Below, in pieces: positions 33,346 to 41,565 of a stretch of DNA of 64,000 nt. The translations under genes were made by a program, and so were the position numbers. The notes under the pieces were generated by a model, which had not been told where the DNA came from, made no database searches, and saw nothing but the letters and a program-made list of their open reading frames with translations. Each line of letters starts with the position of its first letter. Positions within the stretch are counted from its first letter, which is position 1. Origin of the DNA: Chitinophaga alhagiae (GTDB taxonomy: Bacteria > Bacteroidota > Bacteroidia > Chitinophagales > Chitinophagaceae); the NCBI RefSeq assembly GCF_003568665.1, contig NZ_QXMH01000001.1:2542001-2606000 (forward strand). The letters run 5' to 3'.

Positions 33346-35472
33346 ATGCAGGAACAGGCAAATCTGAACAGGAGGAATTTTATCCGCATCAGCGCACTCA
33401 CCGGGGGCGGCCTGGTGCTGGGTTTCAACTATTTCCTCACTTCCTGCTCCACCTCGCAGGACGGTGGCCAGGTAATTGAGCTGAACGCTTTTGTGAAAAT
33501 AGATACCAAAGGCCGCGTAACCATTATGAGCCCCAACCCTGAAGTAGGGCAGGGCGTAAAAACTTCGCTGCCCATGCTGGTGGCGGAAGAACTGGATGTA
33601 GACTGGAAAGAGATCAAAATAGAACAGGCCGGGCTGGATACGGTGAACTATAAACGCCAGGTGGCCGGCGGCAGCGGCTCCGTGAGGGAAAGCTGGGAGT
33701 CTTTCCGCAAGGTGGGCGCCACGGCCAGGCAAATGCTGATCAGCGCCGCCGCGGCAGCATGGGGCGTGCCGGCCGCGGAATGCGCTACGGAAAACGGCCA
33801 TGTGGTATATAAAGGCAAAAAGAAAACGTATGGCGAACTGGTGGAACAGGCGGCCAAACTGCCGGTACCGGAAAATGTGGCCGTTAAGCCTGCCACGGCC
33901 TTCCGCATCATTGGCCAGCGTACCCGCAATGTAGACAATCACGCCATTGTGACCGGCCAGTACAAATACGGCATTGACACCAAACGGGAGGGCATGCTGT
34001 ACGCCACCATCATCAGGCCGCCCGCATTTGGCATGACGCTGGAAAGCCTGGACGATGCCGAGGCTAAACGATCTCCCGGCGTGCAGCAGGTGCTGCGCTT
34101 CGACAATAAAATAGCCGTGCTGGGCCGCTCCACCTGGGAGGTGATGCAGGCCGCCAAAAAAGTAAAACCGCAGTGGAAAGAAGACGGCACGCTGGAAAGC
34201 ACGGCGGATTACACGGAAAAGCTGCACGGCATACTGGCCAAAAAACCGGAAGACAAACCCCGCCGGCAAGATGGCAACATTGGCCAGGCCTTTGCCAAAG
34301 CGGCCAAAGTAATAGAGCTGGCATTTGATGCGCCCTTCCTGGCCCATAACACCATGGAGCCTATGAATTTCTTTGCCCACGTAACGGCAGACGGCGCGGA
34401 GCTGTACGGCCCTATCCAGACGCCAGAACGCGCACGCGGCCGTATTGCGGAGCTGCTCAAACTGCCGGAAGAAAAAATATCAGTGATGATGACACGCATG
34501 GGCGGCGGCTTTGGCAGAAGGCTGATGACGGACTTTGTGGAGGAAGCGGCCATGGTGTCCCGCCTGGCGGGCAATGTGCCTGTGAACGTGATATGGTCAA
34601 GGGAAGATGATATGACGGGCGGTTTTTACCGGCCCATGTGCAGTTACCGGTACAAGGCGGCGCTGAACGGCAACAACGAACTGGTGGCCTGGCATCATCA
34701 TTCCGCCGGCGTTTCCGGCGGCGGCGCCAGCCCTGACAGTTTTCCCGCGGGGGCCGTTCCCAATTTCCAGGTAGACGCGCATACCTACAAATCACCGGTT
34801 ACCACCGCGCCCTGGCGCGGGCCTACCCATAACTACATCGCATTTTCCGAGCAGTCGTTTCTTGATGAAATTGCCCGCCAGGCCGGAAAAGACCCCGTGG
34901 CCCTGCGGCTGGAGCTGCTGGAGCAGGCCAGGGCCAATCCCGTGGGGAAAGTGAATTACGAGCCGGACCGGTTTGCCGCCGTCATCAAAAAGGCCGCGGA
35001 AATAGGCGGCTGGGGAAAATCCAAAGGAGAAAATATCTTCCAGGGTTTTGCCGCGCACTTTTCATTTGCCAGTTATGTGGCCCAGGTGGCGGAAGTGGAA
35101 AAACAGGCGGACGGCAAGCTCAAGCTGAAAAAAATATACTGCGTAGTGGATTGCGGAACGGTGGTGAACCCCAGCGGCGCGGAAACGCAGGTAGAAGGCA
35201 GCATCATTGACGGCATAGGGCATGCCATGTACGCGGAGCTGACGCTCACCAACGGCCGCCCGGACCAGTCCAATTTCCATAATTACCGGATGATCCGCAT
35301 GCGCGAAGCGCCGGCGGTAGAAATTCATTTTATACAGAGCAGCGTAGCGCCCACAGGTCTGGGAGAGCCTTGCCTGCCCCCGGCCGGCGCGGCATTGGCC
35401 AACGCGGTGTTTGCAGCGTCAGGCGTGCGGCTCCTGGATCAGCCTTTCATTAAAAGCGGTTTGTTTGCATGA
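33346..35472 (+). CDS. Molybdopterin-binding subunit of a xanthine dehydrogenase-family enzyme (second pair)
   Basis: A 708-residue catalytic subunit of the isoquinoline 1-oxidoreductase beta type. The N-terminal signal LNRRNFIRISALTGGG is a standard Tat motif and is followed by FNYFLTSCS, so it might also be lipid-anchored. Moco contacts include RMGGGFGRRLMTDF, and the essential Glu is at 674 (GLGEPCLPPAGAAL). Repeated blocks of the family, such as NPEVGQGVKTSLPMLVAEEL, are in place. The next gene overlaps it by four bases (ATGA). Substrate unknown; aldehydes or N-heterocycles are the usual range. Confidence 0.92.
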   Translation: MQEQANLNRRNFIRISALTGGGLVLGFNYFLTSCSTSQDGGQVIELNAFVKIDTKGRVTIMSPNPEVGQGVKTSLPMLVAEELDVDWKEIKIEQAGLDTVNYKRQVAGGSGSVRESWESFRKVGATARQMLISAAAAAWGVPAAECATENGHVVYKGKKKTYGELVEQAAKLPVPENVAVKPATAFRIIGQRTRNVDNHAIVTGQYKYGIDTKREGMLYATIIRPPAFGMTLESLDDAEAKRSPGVQQVLRFDNKIAVLGRSTWEVMQAAKKVKPQWKEDGTLESTADYTEKLHGILAKKPEDKPRRQDGNIGQAFAKAAKVIELAFDAPFLAHNTMEPMNFFAHVTADGAELYGPIQTPERARGRIAELLKLPEEKISVMMTRMGGGFGRRLMTDFVEEAAMVSRLAGNVPVNVIWSREDDMTGGFYRPMCSYRYKAALNGNNELVAWHHHSAGVSGGGASPDSFPAGAVPNFQVDAHTYKSPVTTAPWRGPTHNYIAFSEQSFLDEIARQAGKDPVALRLELLEQARANPVGKVNYEPDRFAAVIKKAAEIGGWGKSKGENIFQGFAAHFSFASYVAQVAEVEKQADGKLKLKKIYCVVDCGTVVNPSGAETQVEGSIIDGIGHAMYAELTLTNGRPDQSNFHNYRMIRMREAPAVEIHFIQSSVAPTGLGEPCLPPAGAALANAVFAASGVRLLDQPFIKSGLFA

Positions 35473-36626
35473 CGGCGGCGCCTATATATCTTGACTATTG
35501 CGCCACCACCCCGTGCGACCCGCGGGTGGTGCAGGGCATGCTGCCGTATTTTACCAGCCGCTTTGGCAATACCGCCAGCCGGGATCATAGTTTTGGCTGG
35601 ATGGCGAAGGAAGCCACAGAGCTGGCCCGTGAACAGGTGGCCGCGCTGGTACAGGCCAGCGCCCGGCAGATCGTGTTCACATCAGGCGCCACAGAGGCCC
35701 TCAACCTGGCGCTGAAAGGCCTGGTAGAAGCGCATCCGCAGAAAGGCAAACACATCATTACCGCTAAAACAGAACACCGCGCCGTGCTGGATACCTGCAA
35801 CTGGCTGCAAGAGCAAGGTTGCTCCGTTACCCTGCTGGATGTAGGCGCGGATGGCCGCATAGACCCGGGAGATGTGGAGCAGGCCATCAGGAAAGATACG
35901 CTCTGCGTAGCCCTGATGTATGCCAATAACGAAACCGGGGTGGTACACCCCGTGGGGGAAATTGGCGCCATCACCAGCAAGCACAACGTGTACTTTGTGT
36001 GCGATGCCACGCAGGCCGTGGGCAAGGTGCCGGTATCTGTAACTGAAAACAAGATAGATCTCATGGCCTTTTCAGCCCATAAGCTGTACGGCCCCATGGG
36101 TGTTGGCGCGTTGTATGTGAGCCATGCCAACCGCATGCTGCAGCAACAGCACGGTGGCGCGCATGAGCGAAGCATGCGAAGCGGTACGCTGAATACACCC
36201 GGTATTGTGGGCTTTGGCATGGCTGCTGATATTTGCCGGCAGGAAATGGCTGCGGAAGCAAAGCGCCTGCGCCAGTTGCGGAACAGGCTGGAAAGCGAAC
36301 TGCAACACCTGGTGCCGGGCACGGAAGTGAACGGCAAAGGCCCGCGCCTGCCGCATGTGAGCAACATCCTGTTTCCCGGCATAGACAATGAACAACTGCT
36401 GCTGGCCGTATCCGGGAAACTGGCCCTCAGCCGCGGAAGCGCCTGCAGCGGCCTGGTACAGCAACCTTCTCATGTATTGCTGGCCATGGGCCTCACGCCC
36501 GAAGAAACGCGGCGGGCCGTGCGTATCAGCCTGGGACGGTTTACCACGGAAGAAGAAATAAACATGGCCGTAACGGTATTAAGCAGCGCCGTGCGGGAAT
36601 TGCAACAGATCAATGCGCAAGTATGA
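35469..36626 (+). CDS. Cysteine desulfurase (NifS/IscS-like) in a molybdenum operon
   Basis: A 385-residue pyridoxal-phosphate enzyme that removes sulfur from cysteine as a protein persulfide. PLP lysine is K205 (FSAHKLYGPMG) and the catalytic cysteine is C326 (SRGSACSGL). It overlaps its neighbours on both sides by ATGA, so it is translationally coupled to the hydroxylase upstream and XdhC downstream. That position suggests a dedicated role: donating the sulfido ligand of the molybdenum cofactor together with XdhC, as known for the XdhC/NifS-type pair of Rhodobacter. Housekeeping Fe-S assembly is less likely since no IscU or SufU gene is nearby. Confidence 0.9.
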   Translation: MTAAPIYLDYCATTPCDPRVVQGMLPYFTSRFGNTASRDHSFGWMAKEATELAREQVAALVQASARQIVFTSGATEALNLALKGLVEAHPQKGKHIITAKTEHRAVLDTCNWLQEQGCSVTLLDVGADGRIDPGDVEQAIRKDTLCVALMYANNETGVVHPVGEIGAITSKHNVYFVCDATQAVGKVPVSVTENKIDLMAFSAHKLYGPMGVGALYVSHANRMLQQQHGGAHERSMRSGTLNTPGIVGFGMAADICRQEMAAEAKRLRQLRNRLESELQHLVPGTEVNGKGPRLPHVSNILFPGIDNEQLLLAVSGKLALSRGSACSGLVQQPSHVLLAMGLTPEETRRAVRISLGRFTTEEEINMAVTVLSSAVRELQQINAQV

Positions 36627-37750
36627 AAGAGCTGCAACAAATTATCCAGGCCTTTGAACAGGCAAACGAAAAGCAGCAAAAAACAGCGCTGGCAACAGTA
36701 GTGCACGTGGAAGGTTCCTCCTACCGCGGCCCCGGCGCGCGCATGCTGATCACGGAAACCGGCCTGCTCACCGGCGCTATCAGCGGGGGCTGCCTGGAAG
36801 GGGACGCACTGCGGAAAGCGCTGGCGGTAATGATGCAGGGCAAACCCATGCTGGCCACTTACGATACGTCAGACGAAGAGGATGCCGTGATAGGCGTAGG
36901 CCTGGGCTGCAACGGCATCATCAGGGTGTTGATAGAACCGGTGCTGCCGGAACATGCGGCCAACCCCATTGCGCTTTTGCGGCAGGTGGTGCGGAAAAGA
37001 GCGCCTTCGGTACTGCTGACCTTTTTTTCGTTGCATCATAAATGGGACGAGCAGCAAGGTACCCGCCTGTTGCTGAAAGCAGACGGCACAACACTGGAAA
37101 CAGGCTCCCTGCCGGCTGCCGCGCTGCCTGACGCCGCCGCGGCGCTGGCCAATAAAAACACCGCATTTATTGAATACCCTGGCCGGTTGTCCGCCTTTGT
37201 GGAATACATGGCCCCGCCCATTGCGCTGGTGGTGGCCGGCGCCGGCAATGATGTACTGCCCCTGGTGCAGATGGCCGCCGTACTGGGTTGGGACGTGACG
37301 CTGGCAGATGGCCGCCCCAACTATGCCAGCACGCGCCGCTTTCCCGGCTGCCGCCTGGTAGTGGCAGACCCGGCCGCCGCGCTGCGGGAACTGGTGATAG
37401 ACAGCCAGACCGCGGTGGTATTGATGTCTCATAACTACAATTACGATAAGGCCATGCTGAAAAGCCTGCTGCAACTGCCAGCCGGCTACATCGGCATGCT
37501 GGGCCCCAAAAAGAAACTGGCCCGCATGCAGGCGGAGCTGGAAGAAGAGGGGATCACCTTCACGCGTGAACGGTCAGCACGGGTGTACAGTCCCGTTGGG
37601 CTGGACATTGGCGCGGACACCGCCGAAGAAATTGCGCTGGCCGTGCTGGCGGAAATAAAAGCGGTATTTGCCGGGAAGAAGGGGGATAGCCTGCGCCAGG
37701 CTACCGGCAGCATCCACGAACGTAAAACAGAAATTGTGGCAAAAAAATGA
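36623..37750 (+). CDS. xdhC: XdhC family molybdenum cofactor insertion protein
   Basis: A 375-residue maturation factor that binds molybdenum cofactor, protects it during sulfuration and delivers it to xanthine-dehydrogenase-type enzymes. The N-terminal XdhC/CoxI domain is visible (VEGSSYRGPGARMLI, ISGGCLEGD, about residues 25-75). The C-terminal Rossmann-like domain follows (LVVAGAGNDVLPLVQMAAVL; GYIGMLGPKKKLARM). It overlaps the desulfurase before it and the nucleotidyltransferase after it by 4 bases each. It should serve both hydroxylases of the operon. Confidence 0.93.
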   Translation: MKELQQIIQAFEQANEKQQKTALATVVHVEGSSYRGPGARMLITETGLLTGAISGGCLEGDALRKALAVMMQGKPMLATYDTSDEEDAVIGVGLGCNGIIRVLIEPVLPEHAANPIALLRQVVRKRAPSVLLTFFSLHHKWDEQQGTRLLLKADGTTLETGSLPAAALPDAAAALANKNTAFIEYPGRLSAFVEYMAPPIALVVAGAGNDVLPLVQMAAVLGWDVTLADGRPNYASTRRFPGCRLVVADPAAALRELVIDSQTAVVLMSHNYNYDKAMLKSLLQLPAGYIGMLGPKKKLARMQAELEEEGITFTRERSARVYSPVGLDIGADTAEEIALAVLAEIKAVFAGKKGDSLRQATGSIHERKTEIVAKK

Positions 37751-38310
37751 ACGGCATTGTGATACTGGCCGCCGGCGCTTCTACGCGGCTGGGCAGGCCT
37801 AAACAGTTACTGCCCTACAAAGGGGATACGCTGCTCAACCGTGCCATCAAGGCCGCTGCGGGAGTACATGCCGCGGCCGTGGCGGTAGTGCTGGGCGCGG
37901 AAGCGGAGTTGATACAAAGCGGTGTTACAGTGCCGGTGGTTGTTAACCCGCAGTATGAGGAAGGGATGGCTTCTTCCATCCGGTGCGGCATACAGTACAT
38001 GATAACGCAAGGGGCGGAGCGGGTCATCCTCATGGTGTGCGATCAGCCGCATGTAGACGCTGCCCATCTTTCAGCGCTGCTGGCGCAACAGGAGGCCACC
38101 GGCGCAAAAATAGCGGCAAGTTATTATGAAGGCAGGAGCGGGGTGCCCGCATTATTTGATAAAAGCCTTTTCCCGGAACTGCTGGCGCTGGAGGGAGATG
38201 TAGGCGCCCGGCATGTTATTGAAAAACATGCGGCAGGTACGGTTGTTGTTCCCTTCCCCGCCGGCGCGGTGGATATTGACACGGAGCAGGCGTGGCAGGC
38301 GCTTGGTTAA
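37747..38310 (+). CDS. MocA-type molybdenum cofactor nucleotidyltransferase
   Basis: A 187-residue NTP transferase that should attach CMP (or GMP) to molybdopterin. The nucleotide-binding signature LAAGASTRLGRPKQLLPYKG (residues about 6-25) and VCDQPHVD are typical. In E. coli MocA makes the cytosine dinucleotide cofactor used by periplasmic hydroxylases, which fits the Tat-exported enzymes here. It overlaps xdhC by 4 bases and is the last gene of the operon. Its final 25 bases, including the stop codon, are the start of the 76-bp tandem repeat that continues downstream. Confidence 0.9.
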   Translation: MNGIVILAAGASTRLGRPKQLLPYKGDTLLNRAIKAAAGVHAAAVAVVLGAEAELIQSGVTVPVVVNPQYEEGMASSIRCGIQYMITQGAERVILMVCDQPHVDAAHLSALLAQQEATGAKIAASYYEGRSGVPALFDKSLFPELLALEGDVGARHVIEKHAAGTVVVPFPAGAVDIDTEQAWQALG

Positions 38311-38520
38311 ACCTGTATGGCTGCCTTCTTGTTCCGCCTGGCGCGGCTGAAGTGACTCCGCGCAGGCGTGGCAGGCGCTTGGTTAAACCTGTATGGCTGC
38401 CTTCTTGTTCCGCCTGGCGCGGCTGAAGTGACTCCGCGCAGGCGTGGCAGGCGCTTGGTTAAACCTGTACGGCTGCCTTTCTTGTTCCGCCTGGCGTGGC
38501 TGAAGTGACTCCGCGCAGGC
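38286..38520 (+). repeat. 76-bp element in three tandem copies at the end of the operon
   Basis: Copies begin at 38286, 38362 and 38438 (periods 76 and 76) and the third is 77 bases, ending near 38514 before a short partial repeat. Copy 1 starts inside the coding end of the MocA-type gene, so each later copy contains a duplicate of the codons for QAWQALG and its stop. Copies 1 and 2 are identical as far as I can read; copy 3 has two or three changes and one extra T. Each junction contains CCGCGCAGGCG, which can pair with CGCCTGGCGCGG further on, giving repeated GC-rich stems. There are no unique spacers, so this is not CRISPR. Confidence 0.9.
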
Positions 38521-38534
38521 CCGCAATATCCTGG

Positions 38535-39977
38535 TTACACTTCCTGCGATCTTTTCCTTCTTCTGATCAGCTGGTAGCACAGGAACAGGAACACGAGCCA
38601 TACCGGTATCAGTTCTACCGGCAGCCGCATGCCCGTGGCCCACATCAGCGCCAGAATACCTACCAGGAACACAAGGCAGATGTAATTGGACAACGGGTAC
38701 AAAAAAGACGGGAATTTGGTGCGCTGCCCTTCCCCGCTTTTTACTTTCCGGAATTTAAGATGCACAACGCTGATCATGAGCCAGTTGATGATCAGGGAAG
38801 ATACCACGAGAGACATCAGCGCTTCCAGCGCTTTTTCAGGCATCAGCTTGTTCACTACAATACAGATGGCTACGAACAACGCGGATACGAGCGTGGCCAG
38901 CACCGGTACATGCTGCCGGTTGAGCTTTGATAAAAATGCAGGCGCATTGCCCTGCACCGCCAGCCCATACAGCATTCTGCTGTTGCTGTACACACAACTG
39001 TTGTATACGGAAAGCGCGGCCGTGAGCACGATCAGGTTGAGCGCGTTGGCAATAAGGCTGGTGAAATACACGGTTTTTCCGAACAGGCTGAACTGGAACC
39101 CTTTCAGGCTCTCAAATACCATTACAAAAGGGCTGCTGTCTGTAGTAATGCCTTTCCAGGGAGAGAGCGAGAACAGTATGACCAGTGCGCCCACGTAAAA
39201 GATCAGGATGCGGTAGATCACCTGGTTGGTGGCTTTGGGAATAGTGCGCTCCGGCCGTTCCGCTTCGGCCGCTGTGATGCCTATCAGCTCCAGCCCGCCG
39301 AAAGAGAACATGATGAGCGCAATGGCGGCAAACAACCCCTGGTAGCCACCCTGGCCGTCCCGCTCCAGCAATCCTTTCGGGAAAAAGCCACCATCGTTCC
39401 ACAGGTTCTGCAGGCGTGCCTGCTCTCCGCCCGTGCCGCTGACCAGCAGGTAAACCCCGAACACGATCATGGCCATGATGGCGATCACCTTGATGATGGA
39501 AAACCAGAACTCGGCCTCGCCGTACACTTTTACCGAACTGAGGTTCAGCGCATTGACGGTGATGAAGAAAAACAGGCTGGATGCCCAGAGCGGTATTTCC
39601 GGCCACCAGAACTGCACATAGATGCCAATGGCCGTTAATTCCGACATGCTCACCAGTATATACAGCACCCAGTAGTTCCACCCGGAAGCAAACCCGGCAA
39701 ACTGCCCCCAGTATTTATAGGCAAAATGACTGAAACTGCCGGACACCGGCTCCTCCACCACCATTTCGCCCAGCTGGCGCATAATAAAAAAGGCAATGAC
39801 ACCTGCCATGGCGTACCCCAGTATCACCGAAGGCCCGGCCAGTACGGCCGCCGGCCCGATGCCCAGGAATAGCCCGGTGCCAATGGCGCCACCCAGCGCA
39901 ATGAGCTGGATGTGGCGGTTTTGCAGGCCCCGCTTCAGGCGCTGCGCTGGTGGTGGTTCGTGTGTTGTTGTTTTCAA
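38535..39977 (-). CDS. Amino acid permease (APC superfamily)
   Basis: A 480-residue inner-membrane transporter of the AroP/ProY-like amino-acid group. The typical first helix motif is ALGGAIGTGLFLGIG, followed by about 12 hydrophobic helices, EEPVSGSFSHFAYKYWG and GGLELIGITAAEAERPERTI. The start is probably TTG 39977, giving KTTTHEPPPAQRLKRGLQNR; an upstream in-frame extension to 40169 is unlike the family and overlaps the promoter region. It is convergent with the molybdenum operon, with the tandem repeats between the two stops. Substrate is an amino acid not identifiable from sequence. Confidence 0.88.
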   Translation of the reverse strand: MKTTTHEPPPAQRLKRGLQNRHIQLIALGGAIGTGLFLGIGPAAVLAGPSVILGYAMAGVIAFFIMRQLGEMVVEEPVSGSFSHFAYKYWGQFAGFASGWNYWVLYILVSMSELTAIGIYVQFWWPEIPLWASSLFFFITVNALNLSSVKVYGEAEFWFSIIKVIAIMAMIVFGVYLLVSGTGGEQARLQNLWNDGGFFPKGLLERDGQGGYQGLFAAIALIMFSFGGLELIGITAAEAERPERTIPKATNQVIYRILIFYVGALVILFSLSPWKGITTDSSPFVMVFESLKGFQFSLFGKTVYFTSLIANALNLIVLTAALSVYNSCVYSNSRMLYGLAVQGNAPAFLSKLNRQHVPVLATLVSALFVAICIVVNKLMPEKALEALMSLVVSSLIINWLMISVVHLKFRKVKSGEGQRTKFPSFLYPLSNYICLVFLVGILALMWATGMRLPVELIPVWLVFLFLCYQLIRRRKRSQEV

Positions 39978-40110
39978 GGTGTAGATGCTGGTATAGGGCT
40001 GTAATATGAAATAATTTCGGGAGAATCGGGTATTTTTTCTTGAAGGTGAAGGGGAAATATGGGGTATCTTTACAAAGGCATTTATTAGTAAACCCTTAAA
40101 TACATTCCGT

Positions 40111-40464
40111 ATGATCTTACTAAGAAATCTCTCCGCCGCCCTGCTCTTCCTGTTTTGCACTGCTTTCACACCGCCGCATCACGGCTGGGCCAATTACGAC
40201 CAGACCAAAACCATCGATTACACCGGCACCGTAACCGCTTCCGTGTATGAGAACCCGCATAGTGCTATCAAGATCAACCAGGACAAAAAGATCTGGACAG
40301 TGATACTGGCCCCCGTTAGCCGCATGCAGGCCCGCGGCGTGAAGGCAGACATGATCAAAAAAGGCAGTTCCGTGCGGGTGGTCGGCTATCCGCATAAAAC
40401 AATAAAAGATGAAATGCGGGCGGAAAGGATCTTTGTTGACGGCGCCAAATATGAACTGCGTTGA
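40111..40464 (+). CDS. DUF6152 family exported protein
   Basis: A 117-residue protein with an N-terminal signal peptide (ISAALLFLFCTAF-like hydrophobic stretch, residues 6-19) followed by PPHHGWANYDQ, the HHGW motif typical of DUF6152. The rest is a small beta-barrel-like domain (TIDYTGTVTASVYENPHSAI). DUF6152 genes commonly lie beside DUF6644 membrane-protein genes, as here. The next start codon overlaps this stop by one base. Function is unknown; the conserved paired His suggests possible metal binding. Confidence 0.8.
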   Translation: MILLRNLSAALLFLFCTAFTPPHHGWANYDQTKTIDYTGTVTASVYENPHSAIKINQDKKIWTVILAPVSRMQARGVKADMIKKGSSVRVVGYPHKTIKDEMRAERIFVDGAKYELR

Positions 40465-40922
40465 TGATAGCCGTTGCTGACTGGCTGCGGTTGCTGGAAA
40501 ACAGTGCCTGGGCCCTGGCCATCCGGCAGTCTGCCTGGCTGTACCCCTTTCTTGAAATTGTACATATCACCGGTATTGTTGTACTGGTAGGCGCCGCTTT
40601 TATGTTTGACCTCCGGCTGCTGGGATTTTCGAAACACCTGCCGGCGGACGGCCTCGGTCACCACCTGCTCACCTGGTCTGTAAGAGGCCTGTTCCTCATA
40701 GTGCCCTCCGGCATGTTGCTCTTTATCACCAATGCCTCCACCCTTGGCCACGACCCGGTCTTCTGGACAAAAATGGCCCTGCTGGCCGCTGCCGGCGGTA
40801 ACGCCTTGTTCTTTCGGAGAACGGCCCCACGGGCGGGATCTCCCGCGGCCAAAACAGCGGCCGTGCTCTCTTTGCTGCTGTGGGTGGCCGTAATTGCCTG
40901 CGGGCGGTTGCTGGCGTATTAG
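40464..40922 (+). CDS. DUF6644 family membrane protein
   Basis: A roughly 152-residue integral membrane protein with about four hydrophobic segments (WLYPFLEIVHITGIVVLVGA; GLFLIVPSGMLLFI; MALLAAAGGNALFF; VLSLLLWVAVIACGRLLAY). The histidine in EIVHITG and the conserved FDLRLLG motif are typical of DUF6644. It is coupled to the DUF6152 gene (stop and start share one base), so the two probably act together at the inner membrane. Whether it binds haem or another cofactor cannot be decided here. Confidence 0.8.
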   Translation: MIAVADWLRLLENSAWALAIRQSAWLYPFLEIVHITGIVVLVGAAFMFDLRLLGFSKHLPADGLGHHLLTWSVRGLFLIVPSGMLLFITNASTLGHDPVFWTKMALLAAAGGNALFFRRTAPRAGSPAAKTAAVLSLLLWVAVIACGRLLAY

Positions 40923-40977
40923 CAATGCGGCTGTAACATTTTCCCCACACCGCCGTTTAAACAACAAAATAACCCGC

Positions 40978-41496
40978 ATGAACCCAAAATTCTACGTATT
41001 CATTTTATTGCTCGCCGGCATTGTATCGGCATCCTGTAAAAAAGACATGGTTTACGGAAGCCAGTATGAGCGGAGCTTCAAGGCATGGGAAAGTTTTAAA
41101 GCAACGTCCGGCAACTCCTACCGGTACATGGTGTCTTTTGGTTCGTGGACGGGTTACAGCACCGAAACCGTGATCACTGTTGAGAAAGGAGAAGTAGTGG
41201 CCCGCTCTTTTGTGGCCAGGAGCTTTGCAGACCGTACCAGCAACCAGGTGGTTATCCGTGAGGAGTGGGAAGAAGGAACAGACAACCTGGGCACGCATGA
41301 CAATGGCTTTGCACCCGCCACCCTGGACGAAATATACCACCGGGCCAAAACGGACTGGCTGCGGAAAAGGAAAGACGCTCAAACCTATTTTGAAACAAAG
41401 AATAACGGCATGATCTCCAGTTGCGGGTATGTAACGGATGGTTGCCAGGATGATTGTTTCAACGGCGTTACCATCGGCTTCATTGAAAAACGCTGA
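40978..41496 (+). CDS. Unrecognised lipoprotein
   Basis: A 172-residue lipoprotein with a signal peptide (FYVFILLLAGIVSASCKKD, lipid-anchor Cys about residue 19). The mature part is polar with a pair of cysteines near the C-terminus (SCGYVTDGCQDDC, possibly disulfide-bonded) and a conserved-looking VSFGSWTGYSTETVITVEKG segment. No family is recognised. It follows the DUF6152/DUF6644 pair by 55 bases and could be part of the same transcript. ATG 40978 is chosen because the longer frame lacks a signal peptide. Confidence 0.75.
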   Translation: MNPKFYVFILLLAGIVSASCKKDMVYGSQYERSFKAWESFKATSGNSYRYMVSFGSWTGYSTETVITVEKGEVVARSFVARSFADRTSNQVVIREEWEEGTDNLGTHDNGFAPATLDEIYHRAKTDWLRKRKDAQTYFETKNNGMISSCGYVTDGCQDDCFNGVTIGFIEKR

Positions 41497-41565
41497 TCAC
41501 CGGGTATAACACGCCAGTATGCCCATTTCAAAATGAATGATGTGTGCAGGGCATGTTCTGCTTGG

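Noticed and set aside
38286..38520. Possible CRISPR array
   Set aside because: The 76-bp units are directly adjacent with no unique spacers, include coding sequence of the preceding gene, and no cas gene is in the window.
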